Below are positions 1-10,529 of a stretch of 64,000 bases of DNA, piece by piece; position 1 is the first letter of the stretch; the number at the start of each line of letters is the position of its first letter. A model generated the notes under the pieces. It saw only the letters and a list, made by a program, of their open reading frames with translations. It had not been told where the DNA came from and did no database searches. Source of the DNA: Panonychus citri (lineage: Eukaryota; Arthropoda; Arachnida; Trombidiformes; Tetranychidae); the NCBI RefSeq assembly GCF_014898815.1, contig NW_026515538.1, positions 62,001-126,000 of the forward strand. Reading direction: 5' to 3'. Made by a program: the position numbers and the translations under genes.

Positions 1-110
1 TGTCACCTAGAAAGCCTGAAGATGTAGTTATTCAACCCACAAGAAGACATTTGTTGACATGGTTTCGTAAGGTTCCTCTGCATGTTAATCTGATAATTGT
101 ATCTTTTAGA

Positions 111-1374
111 ATGGCTGAATATTGTCACATTTGTGGTAAAAGACTATATAAAAGAGATCGCAAAAAGCTTGATGTTGGACTTTTAAAAGAATATGTTGAT
201 AGAACTCATAGGATATCAATCAAAAAAGATTCATCATATTGCTGTCGTGGCTGTTCTGTCAATTTCGAGGATTGGAAATCCTCATTTTCCCACGAGAGCC
301 ATGACAATCGTTTTGAACTTGATAGTCTTTCCTCGACTAGTCAGTCTTCGTCAGCAACCTCATCAATATCACAAAATACAACCTTTTTGTTCAGTTCATC
401 AGAAGATATTGATGAAACAGGTCCATCTACCAGAAAACGGAATAGATCCGATATACAATCGATGCTGACGACACTTATTGAAGAACCAGATGATCCAATT
501 GAAGAAACTTTTAGAACGAAGAAGTTTAAAAGATTGATTCACCGTACAGGCTGCATGCTTGGTTGCTTAGGCATCACATCATCTGAACTGAGATGTCTCA
601 CAAATGATGAGAGATTTCATTTACTTCAATCTTGTAAAATCTATGCTGTCAAAGCAACTCTCATTTGTCAGTCTCATGATGAGCTGTTTGATGATGACTT
701 TATACTTGATCCTCACTTCGTTTCCGACACATTTACACCAGATTCTTTTGAAGAAGCTCTAACTCTGTCACTTGAAGAGTCAGTTTCCAAGCCTTTTCGT
801 GATGGTATCCCGGTTTCTGATGAATTATGTAAGAGATGTCTCAGATGTTTGTTCGGCTCTCAAATTGCAAAAAACTAGAAGAAAGTCCTTACCTGTTGCT
901 ATTTATCTAGCGAAACTCAGAACGGGTGAAAGTATTGATAGAATAGCCGACATTTTCAGTGTTTGCGTCACAACAGCCAGGAAGTATATGCAGATTACTA
1001 GAGAAGCGATGACGGAACAATTTGTTCCCGCAAATCTAGGATTCAGTCAATTGACCAGAGAGACTGCTCTCACGCACATGACTACGCTCGCCAAAAATTT
1101 GCTGCTGACCGATCCGGAAGATGAAAATAGGATGATTTGTGTTGCGGACGATACATATATCTACCACCAAAAAAGTTCCCATCATGCATTCCAACGTGAC
1201 TCTTATTCTAATCATAAATAACGGAATTTATTCAAACCAATGATGCTAGTTGCTCCTGATGGCTACATTTTTGATGTTAAAGGTCCATGGAAAGCGAAAA
1301 GTAACGATGCATCCATTCTCAATGAAATCCTGAAGCAGAATGTAGTACTCGTGGTACTGGCTGGTTCATGCTAA
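111..1374 (+). pseudogene. Decayed DDE_Tnp_4 (PIF/Harbinger-like) transposase
   Basis: From the methionine at 111 the product begins with a zinc-binding-like region: CHICGKR, then about 40 residues later CCRGC. An acidic, serine-rich linker and an HTH-like segment follow. Around 850-880 the frame shifts by +1 and continues as a segment with IADIF...TARKYMQITREAM (HTH) and then CVADDTYIYHQKSS, which looks like the first catalytic Asp region of DDE_Tnp_4 nucleases. An in-frame TAA at 1219 interrupts it. The same frame then reads NLFKPMMLVAPDGYIFDV, the expected second block, before stopping at 1372-1374. No terminal third catalytic block is readable. One frameshift plus a stop make it non-functional. 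The DDE_4 assignment rests on motif resemblance only. Terminal repeats were not found, and the left end may lie outside the window. Confidence 0.6.
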
Positions 1375-1973
1375 CAGGGAAAAGGCAACATCAGAAAGAC
1401 GAATTTTCATTTGATCTTGGATGACCTTGATCTTATGCCATATTAAAGTTCGCTATAAACGAATATGTTTGGCCTTTGTTTGAACTTAATGTGATAGATA
1501 CATCAGAAGATAAACGAGTTCGAAGTTGGAATGACGGGATATTTCATCGCGATTTTACGAAAAAACTGTTAATCAAACCGAAAAAGTGCTTAATCCAAAC
1601 TATAGTACTACTAGTGGGCTATCGATTAGCATGAGTTCAGACAATTCTCGTCACTACGAGCGAAAAGTGGTTCAGTTGTCCGATTGCAACGGAACGATAA
1701 AATGGCCATGAAATAAGATCATTCACAAAAATCGATAGCATATTCTTGTAGCCCATAAAAAGTTACATTTAAAAAATATTTTTCATTAGAATATTGCAAA
1801 TAGTCTCTGAGAAAAATGGACCCGAAGTTTGAACTTTGACCTCGATTTTCTCGAAAAGTACTGATCAGGTCGATCTCAAAATAAGTCAAAATTGTTTGTT
1901 GCGATAGCCTCTATAAACCCTGAAAGTTTCAACTCTTAACTCAAAACTAAATTTTGGTGTACATTCTCCTTTA
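1375..1973. other. Degenerate non-coding stretch between two elements
   Basis: No open frame is readable here. It probably holds the remaining decayed 3' part of the transposase element upstream, followed by sequence up to the point where the copia LTR remnant begins. No terminal repeat or target duplication could be identified. Confidence 0.4.
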
Positions 1974-2023
1974 ATTAACAGTTTTAATTAGATTTAATTG
2001 TGTTTTTCCGACTAAAACCAACA
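1974..2023 (+). repeat. Residual 50 bp of copia 5' LTR
   Basis: Every base matches 7373-7422 at the end of the 3' LTR, and it ends in CCAACA directly before the primer binding site. The remaining roughly 976 bp of the expected LTR are absent upstream, where the sequence is unrelated. Confidence 0.85.
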
Positions 2024-2039
2024 GGTTATGGGCTCAGTC
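2024..2039 (+). other. Copia-type primer binding site
   Basis: The sequence GGTTATGGGCTCAGTC follows the LTR end directly. It resembles the Drosophila copia site that primes on an internal half-tRNA of initiator methionine. The position and sequence fit, but tRNA pairing was not tested. Confidence 0.7.
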
Positions 2040-2339
2040 ACCTTCCTGTTTCTCTACTAATATTTGAAACAATAAATTTGATTTGATTGAATTTTCTGTG
2101 TGTCTCTTTTTCTCTCTTTCTCTCAAATTAAAATTACCAACAATTTGTTGTGTTTGTGTTGATTGTTTTTCTTTGTGTTTGTGGTGATTTTTTGTGTCTC
2201 TCTCAATCAACCAACAACTGAATCAACATATTTATATTATTAAAAATAAAAATTTTCATTTTCTCGATCAACAAGTTGCAATAATTAAAAATCAACAACA
2301 ATCAATATCATTGATTCTTCTGAGTTACTCTCAATTAAA

Positions 2340-2806
2340 CTTTCTCATGATAATTATCTTCACTGGCGGCATATATACAAGCCGTTCTTCAGGCTAAAAA
2401 TGTATGGAACATTGTTAATGGTGCTGATGTTCGTCCAGTTTCCTTCACCGCCGAAGAAGCTTCAACTGAAAGAGCAACTGAAGTCGCTAAAAGAAACAAG
2501 GCAATAGCTGATTGGAATACAAGTGATGCTTTAGCGAGAATGCTCATCATAAACTCGATTGATAAAGAACATGTGAATCTCATCATTAATTGTGCCTCTT
2601 CTTCTGAGATGTATAATAACATCGTCAATCATCGTGAACAACGGACAACAACAAATGAATGGAGGATAAGACGTAAGTTGACCGATCTCAGATTTACTTC
2701 GGCACATTCAGTTAGTAGTTATTTTGCTGAACTCGAATCAACAGTTAAACAGATGAAAGATTTAGGATTAATGTTGATGATAACTCGCTCATGGTTAAAG
2801 TTTTAG
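2340..2806 (+). pseudogene. gag: Copia gag N-terminal part, frameshifted
   Basis: A gag-like reading starts near 2340 in one frame (LSHDNYLHWRH), shifts near 2373, and continues as IQAVLQAKNVWNIVNGADV through the UBN2/gag-like helical region to 2806. In copia elements gag and pol share one frame, but here gag ends in a stop at 2806 while pol opens at 2791 in another frame. Adding one A at 2770-2771 would join them, giving NVDDNSLMVKVLDDLP across the junction. No clear initiating ATG is visible, since upstream frames contain stops. The break could be real inactivation or an assembly error. Confidence 0.65.
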
Positions 2807-5800
2807 ATGATCTTCCAAATTGTTTCCAATCATTCAGACAAGCTATTGAAATAGCGATCACTGCAGGTCAAAAAATTACCTTAGCCAATTTGAAAACTCA
2901 ATTAATGATAAATGAGAAAAGAAATCAAAATGAAAATGAACTTAAACATGGTGAAGCTCTTGTGAGTAAAAATATGAATCGAAAGTTTCATGGTAAGAGA
3001 TGTTACATTTGTGGTGGTAAAAATCATCTAGCTAATAGATGCCGACGAAATAAAAATAGAAACAATTTCCACCAGAATAATAATAATAACGATAATAGTA
3101 ACAACAGTAACAACAGTAACAACAACATGAACAACAATTCAGTTCATAATAATCAGAAACAAAATAACCACAAGAAACATTTCAACAAGTTCAATAACAA
3201 CAATTACAATAACAATCAGAATAATAATAATAATCAAGGTAAACCAACCAGATCTTATTATGCTAATAATGTAAATGAAAAAGTTGATGAAGATTCAAAT
3301 GAAAAGAGTGATATTTTCTCTTTGACAATTAAGGAAGAAAAAGTTAATTGCGATCAGTGGCTTCTTGATACCGGGTCTTCTTATCACCTTACCGGTAATA
3401 TAAATTGTTTAACTAATTTTAGTTATTTAGATGAACCAATTCAATTGACAATTGGAAATGGTAAACGAATTGAGGCCTTAGCGAAAGGTGATGTGTTAGT
3501 TGATTGTTATAATGGAACACAATGGATTCCATGTAAATTGGAAAACGTTTTGTTTGTTCCTAAACTTGGGAACTTCAATTTGTTTTCATGGGGACAAACT
3601 GTAACTAAAGGTTTTGGTTTGAAATCGACCCCAAAATCAACAGTAATTTTTGATATTAAAACTGATAAGATCGTAATTATTGCTCAGAAATTTGGTAATA
3701 CTTTTAAATTAATGATTAAATTAAGAGAAATTGATGAAAATGTTGTTAATGTTGCCAAAGTTGATACTTTGAGTTCTTGGCATACGAAGTTGGCTCATGT
3801 TAATGTTTATAAGATAATCCAAATGTCGAGAGATGGAATCTTACCGAAGATTAAGTTGGATTATGAGCCAAGTGAGTTTATCTGTGAAGGTTGTATTAAG
3901 GGTAAGATGATTAAGAAATCATTTAAATCGGTAACACCGAGAGAAGTTGACGTTGGTCAAGCTTTACATTGTGATTTACAGGGACCAATGAGTGAACCAT
4001 CACTGAATGGAAGTAAATTAGCATTAGTTATTAAAGATGAAAGCAGTTCATTTAGAGGTGTTTACTTTCAACGATTTAAATCTGATGCATTTGAAAACTT
4101 AGATAATTTTATTAAGTTTGCACAGAAAATGACTGGAAACAAGGTGAAGATTATCAGAACTGATAATGGTAAAGAGTTTATCGATTCTAGAGTTAAAACT
4201 TTATTTAATAATAATAATATTACCCATGAGCTGAGTGCACCTTATACACCAGAACAAAATGGTCGTATTGAGAGAGAGAATCGAACTATCACAGAATTAG
4301 CTAGATCGATGTTGTTAGCTAATAACTTACCTAAATTCCTTTGGGCAGAAGCAATGGCTACTGCTGTATATGTGCTGAATATGATTCCGAGTAAAGGTCA
4401 ACGCGAATTGACTCCCCTTGAAATGTTCACAAAAGAAAAAGCAAAATTTACTCACCTTCGACCCTTTGGTTGTATCTGTTGGATCAAAATTCCCGATGGT
4501 TTCCGGAAGAAGTGGGATCCGAAAGCCAAAAAGTGTATCTTTGTTGGTTACACTAAAACGAGTAACAATTTCCGTGTCTATGACCATGTAACAAACAAAG
4601 TTAATGTTACAGCTAATATTAAATTCATAGATGATGATTATGATGCTGAGAAAATGATAGATGAAATTGTTGATGATGAACCAATTGATCTGGAAGAAAA
4701 ATGTTCAATTGATGAAAATGAAAAAGAAATTGATTTTGATGATAATTGTAGTGAGACAACTGAAATTTATGAACATCCACCTGATGATGTTGACTTAAAT
4801 GATTGGATGAAAAATGTTGTATTTCAATCAATAGTTACTAATTGTGAACCCGTTAATTATAAAGAAGCAATTAACTCACCTGATAATGTTGATTGGACGA
4901 ATGCGATGAAAGAAGAAATGTCTTCAATTAAAAGTAACGATACTTATGAGTTAATGGATTTACCTGAAGGAAAAAGATCAATATCATGTCGTTGGGTTTA
5001 TCGTATTAAAAGAAATTTGGACGGTACAGTTGACCGTTACAAGGCTAGACTTGTAGCCAAAGGTTTTTCGCAAAAGGCGGGAATCGATTACTTCGAAACT
5101 TTTAGTCCCGTTGCTCGTTATGATACTATTCGAGCTATTCTTTCACTTGCTACTGCTTATAAAATGGACTTAATGCAGTTCGATATCAAAACAGCTTTTC
5201 TTTATGGTGAATTAAATGAAGAAATTTACATGGCTCAACCACCAGGATTTGAAGATGGAACCAATCGAGTTTTAAAATTGAAAAAAGGTCTTTATGGCTT
5301 AAAACAAGCACCTCGTCAATGGAACGAGAAGGTTAACAATTTCTTTAAAACCTTAAATTTTATCCAATGTGATGCTGATAAATGTTGCTTCGTTAATTTT
5401 GATAATGGAATAACAATCTGTGTTATTTATGTTGACGATGGTTTGATCGCGAGTAATAATCAACAACAATTAACAAAGTTAATTAATAAATTAAAAGAAA
5501 CTTTTGAAGTTAAAGTTCATCCCCCTAAAGTTTTCGTTGGGATGGAAATACATCAGAGTGATGATAAGTCAACAATTAAGATTAAACAATCAAGTTACAT
5601 TAATGAACTTTTGAAAAGATTCAAAATGGATCAGTGTAAACCGTTATCAACACCAGGTGATACTAATCATAAACTTTCATCATCAAATCAACCACCTGAT
5701 ACTAATTTTCCCTATCAAGAAGCGGTTGGTGCTCTCTTGTACTTGTCGATCATCAGTCGACCAGATATTACATTCATGGTAAATAAATCCAGCCAATTTA

Positions 5801-6372
5801 ATTGCTGCTACGACGAAAGTCATTGGAATGCAATTAAACGAATTTTTCGTTATTTAAAAGGAACAATTAATTGTGGGATAACCTATTCAGCCACGACTTC
5901 AAATTTACAGTTAATCGGCTACTGTGATGCTGATTATGCCGCCGATATTGATACCAGGAAGTCGACCTCTGGTTTTTGTGTTACTCTTGGTAACTCACCA
6001 ATTTCATGGGCTTCGAGGTTACAACGAAGTGTCGCTCAATCGACAACTGAAGCTGAATATGTTGCTATCGCTGATTGTCTCAAAGACGTTATTTGGTATC
6101 GTCAATTAATGAAAGAGTTAAAAGTTCCAATTGATTCTCCAGTAAAGATAATGAGTGACAAACAAGGAGCAATCAAATTAACACAAAATTCAGTTTTTCA
6201 TAAGAGGGCCAAACACATCGATGTCCGTTACCACTTCATCAGAGATCATCAGAAAAGAGGAGAGATAAAAGTTCAGTTTATCCTCACCGATAAACAACCT
6301 GCTGATATGCTAACAAAGTGTTTGTGTTCACCTTCATTAAGAAAGTGTTGTGACTTTTTAAATATTAATTGA
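2791..6372 (+). CDS. pol: Copia pol polyprotein (gag end, PR, IN, RT, RNase H)
   Basis: This is an uninterrupted frame of 1,193 residues carrying the C-terminal part of gag and all enzymes of a Ty1/copia element. In order: a CCHC zinc knuckle CYICGGKNHLANRC near residue 70, an Asn-rich spacer, the aspartic protease motif LDTGSSYHLTG near residue 192, the GAG-pre-integrase HTKLAHVN segment, an integrase core with HCDLQGP, RTDNGKEF and a downstream Glu, the reverse transcriptase with YVDDGL near residue 880, and RNase H with DADYAADIDTRKSTSG and TEAEY. It ends at TGA 6370, shortly before a purine-rich tract and the 3' LTR. The first ATG is internal to an ancestral gag-pol frame, so this is not a natural start. 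All catalytic blocks look intact. Confidence 0.93.
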   Translation: MVKVLDDLPNCFQSFRQAIEIAITAGQKITLANLKTQLMINEKRNQNENELKHGEALVSKNMNRKFHGKRCYICGGKNHLANRCRRNKNRNNFHQNNNNNDNSNNSNNSNNNMNNNSVHNNQKQNNHKKHFNKFNNNNYNNNQNNNNNQGKPTRSYYANNVNEKVDEDSNEKSDIFSLTIKEEKVNCDQWLLDTGSSYHLTGNINCLTNFSYLDEPIQLTIGNGKRIEALAKGDVLVDCYNGTQWIPCKLENVLFVPKLGNFNLFSWGQTVTKGFGLKSTPKSTVIFDIKTDKIVIIAQKFGNTFKLMIKLREIDENVVNVAKVDTLSSWHTKLAHVNVYKIIQMSRDGILPKIKLDYEPSEFICEGCIKGKMIKKSFKSVTPREVDVGQALHCDLQGPMSEPSLNGSKLALVIKDESSSFRGVYFQRFKSDAFENLDNFIKFAQKMTGNKVKIIRTDNGKEFIDSRVKTLFNNNNITHELSAPYTPEQNGRIERENRTITELARSMLLANNLPKFLWAEAMATAVYVLNMIPSKGQRELTPLEMFTKEKAKFTHLRPFGCICWIKIPDGFRKKWDPKAKKCIFVGYTKTSNNFRVYDHVTNKVNVTANIKFIDDDYDAEKMIDEIVDDEPIDLEEKCSIDENEKEIDFDDNCSETTEIYEHPPDDVDLNDWMKNVVFQSIVTNCEPVNYKEAINSPDNVDWTNAMKEEMSSIKSNDTYELMDLPEGKRSISCRWVYRIKRNLDGTVDRYKARLVAKGFSQKAGIDYFETFSPVARYDTIRAILSLATAYKMDLMQFDIKTAFLYGELNEEIYMAQPPGFEDGTNRVLKLKKGLYGLKQAPRQWNEKVNNFFKTLNFIQCDADKCCFVNFDNGITICVIYVDDGLIASNNQQQLTKLINKLKETFEVKVHPPKVFVGMEIHQSDDKSTIKIKQSSYINELLKRFKMDQCKPLSTPGDTNHKLSSSNQPPDTNFPYQEAVGALLYLSIISRPDITFMVNKSSQFNCCYDESHWNAIKRIFRYLKGTINCGITYSATTSNLQLIGYCDADYAADIDTRKSTSGFCVTLGNSPISWASRLQRSVAQSTTEAEYVAIADCLKDVIWYRQLMKELKVPIDSPVKIMSDKQGAIKLTQNSVFHKRAKHIDVRYHFIRDHQKRGEIKVQFILTDKQPADMLTKCLCSPSLRKCCDFLNIN

Positions 6373-6396
6373 GTTACGTTTGGTGCAAGGGGAAGT

Positions 6397-7422
6397 TGTG
6401 GTTATAATAGCTTAATTTGCGCTTATTTAAGCTTAATTATTAACAATTTATTCGTTGATTATATTTATATGAACAATTTCAACTTTTCGATTTTCTCCCA
6501 TTCACTTAACATGGGAACTCATTAGTTTGTCGCCATTTTTCGCGCCCATTAGCTTTGCACTGATTGTAATGCTATCATCTTGTAGAACTCATTAATTGCA
6601 ATCGATTCGTATATTAAGATAATTGATTGATCATTTGGTTCTCGAGCAATTAACCAAAAACCTTAAATTTTCATTAATAATTTAGCTTCAAGTAAACTTT
6701 TCGCACACATGATAATTTTGATGAAATCATTACAATTATGACATGCATATACATGGATATCGTTAGAAAGACAATTAAACGTAGAATCGACCAATATACT
6801 AATCATTAATTTAAGTTGATTAGTCTCTGAGATATGACCCTTAACATTTGGTCGATTCCCAACAATTAAGTTAATCATTTTTTCTTAATTACTTTCATCT
6901 CTTTCTTTCTAACTTAACCATTATTTTATATTATTATTATTACCATTATTATCCATAATTATTGAGATGATCAACCAACTAATGACCATCCCTGTCCATT
7001 AGTTGACCGACAAAGGGTAAACTAAGTTTTACCATTTTCCTTATTCTTTTCTTTTGTGCCCCAAACTGTCACTCACGTTACTCTCTCTCATCTTATCTTC
7101 TCTCTCTTCATCTCCTCTCATCTCTCTCACGTACACACACACAAACAACACTTTCAACCGCCAAAAATAACCAAACCCAAATATTGACCAATTGGGTCAT
7201 TTGATTCAAATCTTTGTAACGACCAATCCACAGTATTTAAACCGAACCCAAACTAATAAACCTTGTCTTTAGTTGATGACAATTGAAGAGATACCATCTC
7301 TTAGAGTATTTCATTTTCTTTCTTTTAAAATCTAAGTGTTTCCTTCTTAATACAAGAAGAAGAGTTAATTTGATTAACAGTTTTAATTAGATTTAATTGT
7401 GTTTTTCCGACTAAAACCAACA
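6397..7422 (+). repeat. Copia 3' LTR
   Basis: It begins TGTGG after the purine tract AAGGGGAAG (6388-6395) and ends CCAACA, giving the usual TG...CA boundaries over about 1,026 bp. The right end is fixed by identity to the 5' remnant. The left end is inferred from the purine tract. It contains CT-rich stretches near 7080-7135 and no credible gene. Confidence 0.8.
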
Positions 7423-8435
7423 ACTCATGATTCCATTTTCAATCGATTCCTTTATTTTAAATCGTAAATTTTTCATGAGGCCACTGAAATAATCAGAATA
7501 AAATGTTTTGAGTTGAATTTTGACCCTTCTAATCAATTCTTTTTCATTATTTGCTCGAAAACCATTAGCATAGACTCTCTGCTTTAGATGAGAGAAAAAA
7601 GTTTCAATGGGTCTTAACATTGGCACACATGGGGGGTTACGATGTTTCGGAACGTAACGAATTTTTGATTCATTCAAAAAGCTCAAAGTATCTTTAGCAT
7701 AATGAGCCTAAGCTAAATCAGGCCAAAAAATTGAATGATTAACATCATGAGATGCGTAGAAAGGTAGTAGATTTGGGCGAAGAAATTTTTGATATAAATG
7801 TCGGAATTCAGGGCACATTTAGCCACATGAAAGTAAGGGGTGGAAATTCCAAGTTCACTGATTGCTATCCACATAAGAAGTTTTTTACTCAACTTGGCCT
7901 TTTCTCGGTAACATATTTGATCAGGAACAGAGTCAAGATCATTAGTATACGAGAAAAATTTACCACCAAAAAAATCGTGACCGTCCAATGCGAAATACGT
8001 TTCGTCATCCATGATAACGGTACATCCTCGAATCGAAGTCATTAGCATTGGTAGCCTTTCTATTTGAGTTTCTTTCTGTTTTTCAGAAATTTTTGGAACT
8101 TTTTTTCTGACGAAAACATTGACACCAACCTTAGGAAGATATTTCTTTATCGTAACCTAATGATCGGCCTAATGAACGATAGCCCGGAAAATTTGGTCGT
8201 CGGTTAAAGACTTGATTCTCTTTATTTCGTTATTTTTTAGGACTATTGGAGGTCTACCGAACTTTTTGTTCATAAATATCGTTTCTCCATTAGCTAATTT
8301 ATCATAGTAACGATATGCACTAGTTTCGGACACACCGAACTCACGAAATTTAGTTACGAACTCAGACTTAGAAAACTTTTCACTATTAGCAAAATAGAAA
8401 TTTTCACAAAACTTTTTTAATGTTGCCACTTCCAT
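7411..8435 (-). pseudogene. Broken Tc1/mariner-superfamily transposase
   Basis: Read on the minus strand, the start at 8435 gives an N-terminal helix-turn-helix (TKFREFGVSETSAYRYYDKL, then a GRPP hook). Two in-frame stops follow near 8158-8170. The same frame then resumes with IMDDETYFALDGHDFF, the first catalytic Asp block. A frameshift near 7760 leads to HSIFWPDLA, the second Asp block. One more stop precedes VPMLRPIETFFSHLKQR, the third acidic block of the IS630-Tc1-mariner fold. The frame ends in the last bases of the copia LTR, so the retrotransposon probably inserted at or just past the 3' end of this gene. Three stops and one frameshift make it dead. No terminal inverted repeats were found. 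Confidence 0.75.
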
Positions 8436-9143
8436 AGTTAATAAAACAATAATTAATCAAGTCTCATGTCTGAAATTTACACAAACTGCCCCTTGTGTAT
8501 TTGAAAGCATTGCCTGTAAATATTTTCGAGATAAGATAACCCAAACTCGAGATATTGGTCATTTCCTGAAAATTCCCAAACTTTTTCTCCACAGGTTATT
8601 ATTTTGTTTAAATACTTGACATGATTAGAAGAAGAGTAGGAAAAAAAGAAGGAGAAAAGAAAAGGAAAGAAAGAGAAGCGAGAAAGGGGATGATGATGGT
8701 GATGAGGATTAGGATGAGAAGAGAAAGAAAATAACTTTTCTTAGTAAAGGAGGAGTTAAATTTGGGAGGAGTTGTGAGTTTCCTTGTTTAACATTGTGCC
8801 CGGATTAAAGATGCAACATGCGTCCGCTGAGGGTTTACTTAATCCATTGGTTGATCTCGCCAACGCATCCCTTTGCCAGGACAATTCCATTGTACCAAGG
8901 CCATCAAAATTTTAATGAATTTGCCTCAAAAACAATTCAACACTGGATGGGTGCTAAGCGGAATTGGATGAGCTTACTTTGAAATGTCCAAACAAGAAGA
9001 TGATTTAATATAAGTGAATCTCATCTGTTCCCAATGAGCGTGCAAATTGTTTGAAAAGAGCAATTAAGTTAATTCAACACGAATCTTAGATTCTTTTTAA
9101 ATATTAAAATATTGTATCCAATTTAACGAAATTTCTGATTTGA
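8436..9143. other. Intergenic, with one short coding-like stretch
   Basis: A purine-rich (GAAAG/GATGATG) tract lies at about 8630-8740. At 8811-8915 a 34-codon plus-strand frame (MQHASAEGLLNPLVDLANAS...) has composition unlike the AT-rich surroundings and could be a gene fragment, but I do not recognise it. The rest shows nothing supportable. Confidence 0.3.
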
Positions 9144-10529
9144 TTATAAAGAGAAGTTGAGTTGTTTCGATGCAGCTTTCAGAATTTGATCGTCCAAATT
9201 AAAAAGTCGATTTGATTTCGAATCCATTGGAATTTTGACCTTTAACTTAATAAGATCTTCTAATATCCAAACATAAGTCGATTCCATGTAGGGATTTTCA
9301 ACCGATTTTTTATACTCTTCTTTTGGTAGACAATCTTTGAGAGTTGCACATCCAAGCAATAGAGATATTGGATAATCTATTGAGAATTTTGTATTAGTTT
9401 TGGTCACTAGAGAGATTTTTTCAGCCTCATTGATTTCATCTTGAGTCATGATTTTTCCTGATGCATGGATCCAAATAGGACCTCGATAATGTGTGTACCA
9501 ACTGCGACCTTCTTGAAGTTTGATTCCTGAGATTCCTGAGAGCCCACGGTTGTTGAATGGTTAAACATACACCGGAATCGCTCATTTCCATCAATTCAGG
9601 ACCTTGAAGTCGCAAATTGTTACTGAAAATTGAAGAATTCAATCTTATCGGAGCTGAAGAAGTTGTTGGTTCGATTGTCTTATCGTTTTTGGTTACTTCT
9701 TTCTTTTTCTCTTTCTCACAATAAGCTGCTCGGGGTAATTTCTCATTGATGTTGATCTTTTTACTATCCACGACTACATAATCTGACTTATAAGCAGCAT
9801 CGTCTTTCTTCGACCACTTTACTAACATCAGCGATAACGGGGGTCACATTTTCTATAAACCTTCGGTTAACAATATCTAGTGTAAGGGTTCGGTCTTTAG
9901 CGAATTTTTTTTCTTGCAGTTGATCAATTTTAGCTCCAATTTTGTCCCTTGCATCTTGACTTAGCCAGTGTTGAGATGTCAACTTGAAATAATCACTTTC
10001 ATCGTCAATTACACGCGTTTGTTGTTTATACGTACGATCATATTCTAACAATGTATTCTTATGTTGAACAGCTTTCTCTAGACTAGCAGCGATGTTTCTG
10101 ATTCCTTCTCGCTTATTTTTCTCAACGTTCTTCTTTTTTTCATTCTCTTTACCCTGATGGGATGAGCTCAAATAGGCAGCAACACTTGCGGCAGCAGCTT
10201 CATTTTGTCTTTCAATTTCTTTATCGTTAACAAATTCACCACGAGTGAAACACTCGCCAACCCTTTCTTGTTCACAGACAATCCGACCACAAGATGTACA
10301 GTTGTTGATCAATTTATGAGCAGAAGCTTCACAGTCACAGGGATGACGACCTAATAACCAAGTTAATAAAATAGTAAAAAAAATAATTAGTCACCAGCAA
10401 AGATACAAAACAAATAAAAAAAATACTCACCGGGTAACAAAATGTTGTTATCAAAATCTAAGATTGGAACAAAATTTTTCTTCTTGCCCCCTCGTTTGGA
10501 GTTTTCCTTTCCAACAATAGAACTCACTG
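9144..10529 (-). pseudogene. TRIP4: Truncated copy of activating signal cointegrator 1 (ASC-1)
   Basis: The minus strand encodes the C-terminal two thirds of TRIP4. An exon at 10431-10529 ends ILLPG and is spliced by a short GT-AG intron (10354-10430) to RHPCDCEASAHKLINNC..CGRIVCEQE, the ASC-1 zinc finger. A charged coiled segment with VIDDESDYFKL and the DIVNRRFIEN block follows. The ASCH domain comes next (SGVCLTIQQPWA, then GRSWYTHYRGPIWIHASGK), then LLGCATLKDCL to the end. In the family ASC-1 is a transcription coactivator and part of a ribosome-quality-control/helicase complex. The reading frame breaks twice, near 9830 and within the ASCH domain near 9540, where two bases are lost beside a 9-bp direct repeat. 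The N-terminal domain is absent upstream, and the preceding candidate exon has stops. This looks like an intron-bearing fragment, not a working gene. Confidence 0.75.

Larger units (their letters stand above)
1974..7422 (+). mobile_element. Ty1/copia LTR retrotransposon, 5' LTR truncated
   Basis: The element runs from a 50-bp remnant of the 5' LTR (1974-2023), through a copia-type primer binding site (2024-2039, GGTTATGGGCTCAGTC, close to the initiator-Met tRNA internal site used by Drosophila copia), gag and pol, to a full 3' LTR (6397-7422). Domain order is gag, zinc knuckle, protease, integrase, RT, RNase H, which is the copia order. The 50-bp remnant is identical to the last 50 bp of the 3' LTR, suggesting recent insertion followed by loss of the left end. 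Because the left LTR edge is missing, no target-site duplication can be checked. Its right edge abuts a Tc1-like pseudogene. With no U3 promoter at the 5' end it should be unable to make its own full-length RNA. Confidence 0.88.
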
